43,996 nucleotides of DNA, taken from the NCBI GenBank assembly GCA_003615045.1, contig ML014266.1, positions 1-43,996 on the forward strand, given 5' to 3'. This stretch comes from Caulochytrium protostelioides (lineage: Eukaryota > Chytridiomycota > Caulochytriomycetes > Caulochytriales > Caulochytriaceae). Shown here in pieces: positions 1 to 8,600 of the stretch; within the stretch, counting starts at the first letter, position 1, and every line of letters starts with the position of its first letter. The notes beneath the pieces are model-generated. The model was not told the origin of the DNA, ran no database searches, and worked only from the letters and a program-made list of their open reading frames with translations. The translations under genes were made by a program, and so were the position numbers.

Positions 1-30
1 TGCCACGTGGCAGACTGCTTATGTAAGCAG
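1..30. repeat. Two adjacent short palindromes
   Basis: TGCCACGTGGCA (1-12) is a perfect 12-nt palindrome containing the E-box core CACGTG. It is followed by CTGCTTA/TAAGCAG (15-21 with 24-30), an inverted repeat with a 2-nt spacer. They lie 50 bp upstream of the tRNA. The function is unknown; they could be upstream regulatory sites or part of a feature cut by the window edge. Confidence 0.4.
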
Positions 31-79
31 ATGTGGTACAAACCAGCGACCAGAAGTGGCCGTCCAACAACGAGAAACA

Positions 80-162
80 TAACGGATGGCCGAGTTGGTT
101 AAGGCGAGTGACTTAAGATCACTTCTCGTAATGAGGCACGGGTTCGAGCCCCGTTCCGTTCA
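80..162 (+). tRNA. tRNA-Leu (anticodon UAA)
   Basis: A complete cloverleaf can be drawn by hand. The acceptor is 80-86 with 155-161 and the discriminator is A162. The D-stem is 89-91 with 103-105, with GG at 97-98. The anticodon stem is 107-111 with 119-123 around the loop 112-118, giving anticodon TAA at 114-116. A class II variable arm lies at 124-137, with stem 125-127/133-135. The T-stem is 138-142 with 150-154 around TTCGAGC. The long variable arm and the G13-A22 type D-stem end are typical of tRNA-Leu. No intron is present and CCA is not encoded. Six of seven acceptor pairs are good, but T80 faces C161 (position 1:72 mismatch). A TTTT Pol III stop follows at 169-172. Confidence 0.92.
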
Positions 163-168
163 GCATGA

Positions 169-172
169 TTTT
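169..172 (+). terminator. RNA polymerase III oligo-T terminator of tRNA-Leu
   Basis: TTTT lies seven bases after the discriminator base of the tRNA gene, the normal place for a Pol III stop. It is short but sufficient for many Pol III genes. Confidence 0.6.
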
Positions 173-240
173 GACACGAACACTACATCCAAATATGTTT
201 TAGTGGCTACTCTTTTCAACACGACAACGAGTTCTCGAAA

Positions 241-366
241 GGCGACTCCTTGCTGTGAGCGCACGATGGCAGCACCGAGCTCCCGGAGTAATCGCGGGTG
301 CGCCCTGCGGCACGGCGTCGCGGCCGTGCGTCTAGACCCACAGGACGGCCCACGTCCTGACGGCAC
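241..366 (-). repeat. Copy 1 of a ~125-bp dispersed inverted repeat
   Basis: The reverse complement of this stretch aligns with 3866-3986. Hand alignment gives roughly 19 mismatches over 121 aligned bases plus one 5-nt gap, about 84% identity, with mostly transition differences. The two copies point away from each other and bracket the lower-GC orphan gene. Similarity ends sharply at the outer edge and fades at the inner edge. No coding capacity, Pol III boxes or terminal repeats are evident. Confidence 0.75.
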
Positions 367-518
367 AGAGGGGTGACCGCCACGTAGCTCAGCCGCTTTA
401 TCGTCGTATTTCCATCATGGCAACGTGGCTTGGCAAAGAACCGTTATCTTATTGCTGAGGTGATATTGAGAGAAGGTCGATAGTCAAGGTTTAGGAGGTC
501 GCCCGTGGCGAGCATGCA

Positions 519-2567
519 TCACTGCGTCACATACTTACGGGAGCGACGCCGGGTCGCTACGTAAAAGCGGCCCTGCACGAGTGCGATCAAAAGCAAAAGT
601 GCCGTGCCGAAGACAGCGCAGGCGACCATGGCGACAAGCATACTCTTCTGCTTGAGCATATGTTTGGTCTCCGTTTTCGCAGTGGACTTGACGACTGTCC
701 CAAAATCCTCTTCGATAGCGGTAGTGACTGACGGGGGCACCCAGGGTTTTACAAAAGTCCACCTTTCATTCGCTTGTTCAAGGATGGCTTTGCCCTCAAC
801 AAAGTTTTCGAGTTTCGCCCCCCACAGGCCTTTACTTACCGCGACTTGAGCCAGCTCGGCGTTGGCGGCCTCCTTCCAGGAAATGACCTGCATCCCGGAC
901 TCATATTGTCTCCACAACCAGTGAAGGGATTTCAGCTCCAGCTTCAACGTCTCTAGACGCGATTTCAGAGTGTCGCAGAGTGCAGCAAAGTTCGTTCCGA
1001 GGCCAGTTGGGGACGATGTGGAGTACTTGATCAATGCTGCCAGATCCCAGTGCAAGATGCTAGCTTCAGTATTAGCGATGAATGCACGTACGTCACTATG
1101 CTCACCGAACCATGCGACAAGCCTACTTTCCTCTGGGCTCAGCAAGCCAGACGGCCCTGTAGATAGCTTTTTTGCAAGCGCTATCAGATGATCGATGGTG
1201 ACATCCTGGCCAAGCTCCGTTCTGACGACGTCGACCAGGGGCAACTCCTTGAGCACACCTCCCATCTGAGGAAGTAACTGATCCCACAAGCCTGCTTTGC
1301 TTGTGTCTGCGGCCGTTATATGGCTTGGAAGCGAGGGAAGTTTGTCGATGCGAGAAAGCAAGTGGTCGATATCAGCATCGAGAGTCAGGATTGTAGCATA
1401 GCCCTTTGAAGCGTGCGAGCGCAGATCATCCAAATATTTTTTGACCGCATCCTTGTTGGTCCCTAATAAGTACGTCATGATATGCTGCTTAAAGCCTTCT
1501 GGCTTCTGGGGAAATTTTTCCAGGTACTGAGTCAACAACGATTGTTCGGCCGAATATTGATCGTCCAGATACAAATACGTGGCCCACTTCGATCGGTCAG
1601 TCAAGCCCTCAATATAATCGAACTCGCTTCGGAGGTCTGTCGGCATTTTGTCGAATAAGTCGTCGACGACTTTTGTCACATCCGTGACGCCCACTTCTTG
1701 GTCAAGAAGCCATGCACGCAGTCTCGGACTGGGTTCCATTACAGGTTTTCGCCAATCGAAGGGCGGATTGACTAATTTCCTAGAAGCGACTATCGCCTTT
1801 TCCTTGTGCGCCTCTCTGGCCTTTTGCCGGCTCACGGCTGAATCGGCCGCATCGCGACGCTGGAGGCGCGTGTGGCCCTCGGATGGGGACAACGCGGCGT
1901 GCTCGACGACCATCTCCGCATAATCCTTGGTTGTGAGAGGCATTTGGGAAGATAGCCCATCCAGCATCGCACCAGCTATGGCCAAGTGCACCTGTTGCAT
2001 CAGAGAGAGGTGGGTGGCGGCGGCAGACGGCTCCTTGCTTGCTGAACGGCGTATACTTGGCACTGCCTGAATCACCGAGTCATCGTGGAAGGCGGGATGG
2101 TGCCGGAGGGCGGCGGCGAAATATTGCGACGCTGCATGACTCAGACCAACCGCGACCTGCTGGCCCCACGCATGGCCCAGATCCGCATCCATCATGGCCA
2201 CCGGACTCACCCCGGCCGCCGCGGCGTTTTCTGTAATGGCGCCCAAGGCAAGGCCTAGATGTTGGGAGGCGCGGCGGTCGACCGCCTGGTAGAATGCGTC
2301 GGCCTGTTGCGGATTCCAGTACGGCTCGCCGGTGCGCGCGTTGACTTCGGTTTGGAGATGCTGGACGGCCTTCTGCACCGACGCCGACGACCGCATGTAT
2401 CGGGCCTGTTGATCGTGAACGGCGCGGTAGTGATGGGAATCCTTTAGACCGGCGAGGGGATCGCCGCCAAGGGACTCGCCGTAGGCCATGGTGTTCTGAT
2501 CGAGACTGGCCCCGAGAACGGCCAGGGCCGCCACAAACGCCCCATGGCGCCACAGCGCGAATGGCAT
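519..2567 (-). CDS. Orphan secreted or type I membrane protein (682 aa)
   Basis: I do not recognise the family. The frame is open for over 2 kb. The first in-frame ATG is at 2567; upstream of it only a GTG opens the frame. That Met is followed by a signal-peptide-like stretch, MPFALWRHGAFVAALAVLGA. A C-terminal hydrophobic helix lies at about residues 643-665, followed by a short basic tail (RRRSRK), so the predicted topology is lumenal or extracellular body, one membrane pass and a short cytosolic end. The body is mostly helical, charged and almost free of Cys. It lacks the Ala/Gly/Pro runs seen in the neighbours. The 3' two-thirds of the gene is clearly less GC-rich than other genes in the window, while the first ~450 bases match the host style. 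It sits between two inverted repeats. It may be a surface or cell-wall protein or a lineage-specific orphan; transfer is possible but unproven. Confidence 0.65.
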   Translation of the reverse strand: MPFALWRHGAFVAALAVLGASLDQNTMAYGESLGGDPLAGLKDSHHYRAVHDQQARYMRSSASVQKAVQHLQTEVNARTGEPYWNPQQADAFYQAVDRRASQHLGLALGAITENAAAAGVSPVAMMDADLGHAWGQQVAVGLSHAASQYFAAALRHHPAFHDDSVIQAVPSIRRSASKEPSAAATHLSLMQQVHLAIAGAMLDGLSSQMPLTTKDYAEMVVEHAALSPSEGHTRLQRRDAADSAVSRQKAREAHKEKAIVASRKLVNPPFDWRKPVMEPSPRLRAWLLDQEVGVTDVTKVVDDLFDKMPTDLRSEFDYIEGLTDRSKWATYLYLDDQYSAEQSLLTQYLEKFPQKPEGFKQHIMTYLLGTNKDAVKKYLDDLRSHASKGYATILTLDADIDHLLSRIDKLPSLPSHITAADTSKAGLWDQLLPQMGGVLKELPLVDVVRTELGQDVTIDHLIALAKKLSTGPSGLLSPEESRLVAWFGEHSDVRAFIANTEASILHWDLAALIKYSTSSPTGLGTNFAALCDTLKSRLETLKLELKSLHWLWRQYESGMQVISWKEAANAELAQVAVSKGLWGAKLENFVEGKAILEQANERWTFVKPWVPPSVTTAIEEDFGTVVKSTAKTETKHMLKQKSMLVAMVACAVFGTALLLLIALVQGRFYVATRRRSRKYVTQ

Positions 2568-2766
2568 GGGGGCTGCGAGAGCGTAGAGGTAGAGATGGGG
2601 ACTCGCAAGGGGAGGGAGCCCAAAGAGAAGCGCGAGTGCTCGAGCAAGTAAGCAGATCGGCGTAGGATGGCGAGAGGAAGAGTGGAGAGCGAGAGTTTGG
2701 CACACACGATACCGTTAAAACGGTATGCCCCTCCGCGGCACCCATTAATCATGAGGAGGACCATCG

Positions 2767-2788
2767 CCCCAAACCCTAAAACCCCAAA
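2767..2788 (+). promoter_or_regulatory. Telomere-like / telo-box motif
   Basis: CCCCAAACCCTAAAACCCCAAA is a degenerate run of CCCTAAA-type units and contains an exact AAACCCTAA core at 2771-2779. It lies about 200 bp upstream of the orphan gene start. It could be a promoter telo-box or a short interstitial telomeric relic; neither is proven. Confidence 0.35.
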
Positions 2789-3068
2789 TGAGCTATTCAT
2801 ATGTCAGTTACAGGGCCAATCGGAGTTCTCAGCCAAGCCCTTTAGCGACCCCGCCACGCAAGAAACCCCGCCACGGGAGCTTAACCCCCTCCGGATAAGA
2901 TACACGACTATTTGCCAGAGGCAACTAGCTGGCCACGCTGCTCTCCGCAGCACCGGGGGCTTGCTGCTGGGAAGACCCTCATGGCAACGCATGCCCATGC
3001 CCATGCGTAGCACGGGTCCAGGCCACAGCTTCCTCTGCCTCTGACCATGTCCCGCCGAGTAGCAGAGA

Positions 3069-3290
3069 TTAGCGGTTTTGGAAGGGGGCCGCAGGTGTGC
3101 CGAGCGAGCCGTAGGCGTAGTCGTCGTTGTCCGCATATAAGTTCGGACGGCTGATCCATAACGACTGGGACGACGACCACGCCATGAAATAGAAGTATCT
3201 CAAAGGCGTTTCCGTCCCATCCCGGTCAACGAGTTCCGGACGGCCCATGTGCTTGCCGAGACGAATCGGATCCTGACAAGGGAGCAAATC
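3069..3290 (-). pseudogene. Protein-like C-terminal fragment, possible gene remnant or last exon
   Basis: The minus strand encodes about 73 residues ending at a stop at 3069. Their composition looks protein-like: rich in Asp, Asn, Tyr and Trp, for example RYFYFMAWSSSQSLW and NLYADNDDYAYGS, and unlike the Arg/Pro/Ala noise typical of spurious frames here. No ATG opens the frame upstream, and a stop closes it near 3350. A CAG just before the DPIRLGKHMGR stretch could be a splice acceptor, which would make this a terminal exon. I cannot name a family. Confidence 0.3.
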
Positions 3291-3865
3291 CGGGACACGA
3301 CGGTCGTGCCGACGTCTCGTTCGTCCCGGGCGGGCCGACTGCGCTGACGCCGGTCAACCCGGTCCGCAGGACTCGGGTGTATGCCCATATGAGTGTAGTC
3401 CTGAAACCCGGTCAACGCCGGCGCCAGGGGATCGTGATCAGAGGTTTGCTGTTGTATGAAGCTGACAACGGCAAGTTTGTGAACCGCGATCTCTAGCCGC
3501 GTTGAACATCCGACGCTGCCAGGCCTTACCCGCCAGACCGATAGCGCGGTGCCACAATCCCGGGCAAGCGCCGCTGTGGCCCAAGATCGTCAAGCTCATC
3601 TGACACTGGACCAAACTGCGTACTGCCTCGATAGGAGAGATACTTCAGAATTGTTTCGGCGAGATAATACTATGTATCCGACCGTGAATAATATAAATAT
3701 TAAGGTAATAGTCGAGCGCGCGGCGCGCGGCGCGGGCGCGCGTCTTTGCAGGAAGGCAGGGGCCCGACCGGCGAGACCGGCGAGGGCAGGGACGGCGCTG
3801 CCCGAAGGCTTCGCGAGGATGGCTGGTGCCGGCGACCTGGCGCGCAAGGGGGATGACGCGGTCAA

Positions 3866-3986
3866 GTGCCATCAAGGCGTGGGCCGCCTTGTGGGTCTAC
3901 ATGCACGGCCGCAATGCCGCAGGGCCCACCCGCGATCCCCCCGGCAGTCCGGTGCTGCCATCGTGCGCTCATAGCGAGGAGCCGCC
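3866..3986 (+). repeat. Copy 2 of a ~125-bp dispersed inverted repeat
   Basis: This is the partner of 241-366 in inverted orientation, about 84% identical by hand alignment. The best-kept part is the outer third (GTGCTGCCATCGTGCGCTCA in both copies, with one change at the last positions). Its outer end stops about 200 bp before the Ohr start codon. Confidence 0.75.
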
Positions 3987-4183
3987 GTGCTACGCGCACC
4001 ACATGCCCTCTGCTCGAGCACCGCTATCGCTTCCCCACATCGCGTTTTCATACCGCTTCTCCACATCGCATCCTCTACATCGCATCCTATCTATCTCGCT
4101 GCCTTCACCTTTTTTGCGTGTTAATTTTTCTTGGTGACCACCCTGCTGCTGATCGCGCTCTCGCCCCCTCTCTTCGACACACC

Positions 4184-4909
4184 ATGCTGGCTGCCGTTCG
4201 TCTGACTCGTGTCGCGCTCGCGCGCACTCCGGCCACGGGGTTCCCGCGCCGCGGGCTGGCCGGCTACACGGCCACGGCGACATCGACGGGTAGGTCGACC
4301 TGCTCCCCGTGCGTAGGCGCGAACGCATGATGCGTCATGGAAATCGGACCTCACCCCCTTTTTTCCCCTAGTGTTGGTTAATTGTTCTTACGTGGATCCA
4401 CGGGTTGCTTGCCTGGCGCGGTGGTTTCCGTCGGCGATGCGGTGCGATGGCATTGGTCGCATCGACCGCTCGACCAACTAATCGACGGTGAAACACGTCT
4501 TTTTTTCCCTCTTTTTTCTTCTCACGATGCAGGCGGCCGCAGCGGCCACGTGGCGTCGTCGGAAGGCTTCAAGGCGGACATGCGCATGCCCAAGGCGCTC
4601 GGCGGTCCGGGCAACGCGGACGGGTCCGTGAACCCTGAGATCCTGTTTGCGTCCGGGTACGCGGCGTGCTTTATCGGCGCGCTGGGCGTGGCGGCCAAGA
4701 ACCTGAAGCTGAAGCTGCCGAAGGACACGCAGGTCACGGCGCACGTGACGCTCGGGACGCCGGACCTCAAGCTCAGCGCGGTCCTGGAGGGCCGCTTTCC
4801 GGGCCTGTCCCGTGAGGAGGGCGAGCAGTTGATGGCCAAGGGCCATGAGATCTGTCCCTACAGCAACGCGACGCGCAACAACTGCCCTGTGGAGCTGAAG
4901 GTCGTTTAA
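4184..4909 (+). CDS. ohr: Mitochondrial Ohr/OsmC-type organic hydroperoxide reductase (two exons, 160 aa)
   Basis: Exons are 4184-4289 and 4533-4909, with a phase-1 junction that restores the Gly-Gly-Arg-Ser-Gly start of the Ohr fold. Exon 1 encodes an Arg-rich, acid-free presequence (MLAAVRLTRVALARTPATGF) typical of mitochondrial import, followed by YTATATSTG, the usual first strand of Ohr. Exon 2 has the family landmarks: the LGGPG loop, NPEILFASGYAACF with the peroxidatic Cys, and EICPYSNATRNN with the resolving Cys. Ohr enzymes reduce organic and lipid hydroperoxides using a Cys pair; the physiological electron donor in bacteria is lipoyl-dependent. Fungal homologues are widely regarded as bacterial in origin, and some are mitochondrial. 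Apart from the presequence, length matches the family (about 140 aa). The start has a good context (CACCATGC). Confidence 0.9.
4290..4532 (+). other. Spliceosomal intron of Ohr (243 nt)
   Basis: It starts GTAGGT and ends in a pyrimidine-rich tract followed by GATGCAG. CTAAT in the run CAACTAATCG is a candidate branch point. Splicing is inferred because the presequence and the Ohr domain are in the same frame only after its removal. Confidence 0.8.
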
Positions 4910-5671
4910 GGAACCGGCCGCCTCACTTGGATCATCGCCATTTCTTTCCGCATACTCTCTCTTCCTGTCGGGCGTCGCAGCGCGTTCTATCAATACCACA
5001 CCGTTCAAGACCTGGCGCCGCCGTGCCCGCGCGACTTCCGCGACGGAGATGGCCTGCGCGGGCTAGCGGAAGCGAGGATGCAGGTCAGGGGGAAGGAGGG
5101 GTCCAGGGCGCTGGGACACTCGCGGGGCTTGCGCGGGTGGGCGGCCACGTCATGGTGGCGACGCCTGCGCCAGGCTAAGCCACGGTCCGGGGGAGTCTGG
5201 ACAGGTCGGGAGCTAGACGCGGCACGGACGGGGATCTCGGCGTCCGGATCGACCCTGCGATGGCCGCCGCCGATGCCGCCGATGCCGCCGATACCGCCGA
5301 TACCGCCGCCGATGCCGTTGGTGCCGCCACCAGCACCAGCACCGTCGCCGTTGATACGCCGTCGCCAAAGCGGGTCGGCGACAGCGTCATGCGGGCAGAG
5401 GGAAGGCATTTGGCGATCCGTGGCCGGGTCCGGCGAATGGCATCGCCGTCGGGTCGAAACGCGTCGGGTCCGACGCGCACTGCGCCGGGGGTCGATAGCA
5501 CCTCATTGTGGGCCTATCGCGCTACAACTTGTACGACGCCGCTTCCGATTCCGCGCTTGGCCTGCCGTGGACGGCATCGCTGCCACGTGCGCCATACTCG
5601 GACCCTCCGTCCCGCCGCCGCCGCCGCCGCCGCCCGCCACTGCTCAGGGCCGCCCAGGGCCGCCGAACGCC
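4910..5671. other. Intergenic / 5' leader of the CSC1-like gene
   Basis: This stretch holds a (GCCGAT/GCCGCC)n tract at about 5265-5320 and a CCG run near 5612-5636. The reading frame of the downstream channel stays open back to an ATG at 5078, but that part encodes only Arg/Pro/Ala-rich sequence with no family similarity, so it is treated as untranslated leader. Confidence 0.5.
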
Positions 5672-8600
5672 ATGGCGGTCCTTGCTAGCCTCTCCCGGCT
5701 GCTCATGGACGCGGCGGCCGCGGCGGCGATCCCGCCGCGCAACGGCACGGGCGAGTACTACCCGCCACGGACGGCGTCGACGCTCAGTGTGCCGCTGGGC
5801 TCGTTCCTCGCCATCGGCGTCGTGGCGTTCCTGGTGTTCTGCTGGGTCCGGACCTCGTTCGAGGACATCTACGCGCCGCGGCGGTATCTGCCGCAGGGCC
5901 GACCGCCGCCGCTGCCGCGCGGTTTCCTCGCCTGGATCCCGGTCGTCTACCGGGTCCCTGAGTCGCTCATCGTGCGCACCGTAGGCCTCGACAGCGTCGT
6001 GCTGCTCCGGTTCTACAAGATGAACATCCAGCTCTTCAGCGTCCTCACGGTGCTTGGGCTGGCCGTGCTGGCCCCCGTCAACTACTACAGCAACCCGCCC
6101 CATGCCGCGCCGCGGCACGCCCCCAGCGATCCTCATCCCACGGCCGCGCCTACGGCGGCTGCAGCGGCAGCGGTGCGTGGCGGCGGCGGCGGCGGCGGCG
6201 GTGGCGGCGGTGGCCACGCACCGACGCCGGAACCATGGTGGGACGAGCTGACGATGCTGCAGAGTCTGACGGTGGAGAACGTGCCGGCGAATTCGCCGTT
6301 TCTCTGGGTGCATTTGCTGGCCGTGTGGGTCTTCTCGATCCTGACGTGGATCGCGCTGACGCGCTACTACCGCCGCTTCGTCGAGCTGAAGATGGATTAC
6401 CAGGAGGCGGTGCTGAAGCGGACGCGGCTCAGCAAGCTCGAGTGGCGCTCCGTCATCATGTACGGGATTCCGCCCGACCTGCGCTCGGAGGTCGGCCTCG
6501 CTGCCTACCTCGAGGGCCTCGGGATCGGCCGTGTCGAAAACGTTGTCGTATGCCGCAAGTGGACCGGTCTCCAGAACGCCGTCCGGGAGCGCATGCAGGC
6601 GTTGCTCAAGCTCGAGGCCATCTATAGCTACCACCACAAGCACACCCTCGCGGCCCTCTTCCCGACGGGCTGCGATGGCGGCTTCGACGGCGCTCGCGAC
6701 GGCACCCGCGGGGGATGGCAAGACATTCATCGTGCCGTTCTGCGGCCGATCCGCCATCTCATGCACCGCCTTGGGTGGCGTAGCAGGTCGGCATCTGCCC
6801 GTAGCGAATGGAGCGCGTCGCCGCTCTTGCCCCCGGCGGGCGGGTACGTGCGAATCGTCGATCAGGATCACCACCACGACCACGGATTGGATGGACAGAT
6901 GGACCCTACCATGAGCCCGTCGGACGGGCCCGCGCGCAGCACGCGGCGAGCACGTCAGTCAGATCGTCGCCGTAGCCGCAGCCGTCGTCGCCGCCGCCGC
7001 CGCCACAGGAGTAGCAGCAGCAGCAGCAGCAGCAGGAGCAGCAGTAGTGGCCGGAGCCGGAGCCGGAGCCAGAGCAGCGACCGTGGCGGCGGCGGCGGCG
7101 GCATAACCCACCGCGACAACCCCTTCCTGCCGCTGCTGCACCACGGCGAGTTTGGGGCCCACGGCCGGATGACGACGCCGCATCTGGGGCAGACGCTGTC
7201 GGCGCTGATGGCGCGGATCGACGCCCACGTGCCGCCGCGCCAGCGGCTGACGCACCGCACCAGGTGGATGGGGTGGGCGGGTCCGCGGGTCGACTCGGCG
7301 CGCTACTGGCAGGACCGCTTTGTGACGTGCGACGAGCGTGTGGCGTCGCTGCGACAGGCGCCGGAGCAGTCACAGCCGACGGCGACGGCGTTCGTGACGT
7401 TCGAGAGCCCCGAGAGCGCGGCCATCGCGACGCAGCAGGTGTTGTCGCGGCGGCCGTTTACGTGCGTCGCGCGCATGGCGCCCGAGCCGCGTGACATCTA
7501 CTGGGCCAACCTCTCCGGCCACGTGGCGGGGCCCGCGGCCAAGCTGTTTCGGACACTGTTCGTCACGTCAGTCCTGTTCTTCATGGTCTTTTTCTCGACC
7601 GCCGTCATCTTTACGGTCGTCGCGCCGCTGCGCAACCTCGACGGCATCGTCCAGCAGATCGAGCTGCTGCGGCCCATCTGGACCGCGCTGAGCCCGGTGG
7701 CGCGCGAGCTCATCTCGAGTGTGATCCCGACCCTCTTCCTCGCGGCGTGGACGTCAGCGCTGCCGGCGCTGCTCACCTTCCTCTCCCGGCTGCAGGGCCT
7801 CGAGGCCGAGAGCTGGGTCGAGGCCGCGGTACTCGCGAAGTACTTCTTCTATCTCATCATCAACATCCTCTTCATCACCATCGTCTCCTCCAGTGTCGTC
7901 GCCGCGATCCGCGGCGAGGGCCGTGCCCTGCCCGACGGCGCGACCGCCATCATCGAGCTGCTCGCCAATACGCTGCCGCGCGAATCACCCATCCTCATCA
8001 ACTATGTCATGCTTCAGGGCCTCGCGCTCTTGCCGATGCAGCTGCTACTCATCGGCCCGCTGCTGCTCACGTGGCTGCTGCGCCTCGCGCCCTGGGCGCG
8101 CGGCACCCCGCGTCAGGTCTCGGACGCCTACTTCCCCAGCACCCTCGTCAGCCTCAACTACGGCGTCGCCTGGGCCGTCCCGCTGCTCGTCTTTTGCGTC
8201 GGCATCACCTATGCGCCTATTGCGCCCATCATTCTGCCCTTCTGCGCACTCTTCTACACCATGGGTTACGCCGTGTACAAGTACCTTCTGCTCTACGTCA
8301 ATCTGCCCCGCTACGAGTCGTACGGCACCCATGCGCCCATGGGCATGACCCGCTGCTTGGTAGGCCTGCTCATCATGCAGGTGACCATGATGGGGGTGCT
8401 CGCCCTGAAGTCCGTCGAAGACGATCGCGACACGGCTTTCATGGGCGGCGGCGGCGCGCCTCCATCGCCCTTCGCCGATTCGGCCGCCCTCGCCGGCCGC
8501 AACGCCATCCGGTTCGGCTGGTCCGGTTACTTCCGCACCGTGCTCGGCATCCTGCCGCTGCTGGGCCTCGATCTCAGCCTGTTCTACTGGTACCGCCAGG

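Larger units (their letters stand above)
2568..4183. other. Intergenic region between orphan gene and Ohr
   Basis: This 1.6-kb stretch of mixed composition holds a telomere-like motif (2767-2788), a protein-like minus-strand fragment (about 3069-3290), an A/T-rich patch near 3670-3710, and repeat copy 2 (3866-3986). Just before the Ohr gene are several short CACATCGCATC-like units (about 4036-4090) and a pyrimidine-rich leader. No complete gene is supported. Confidence 0.6.

Noticed and set aside
241-3986. A DNA transposon with terminal inverted repeats
   Set aside because: The repeats point outward, are diverged, show no target-site duplication, and no transposase is encoded between them.
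5078-5671. 198-residue N-terminal extension of the CSC1-like channel from an upstream in-frame ATG
   Set aside because: Arg/Pro-rich, encoded by simple repeats, and absent from the family, whose first membrane segment lies close to the N-terminus.
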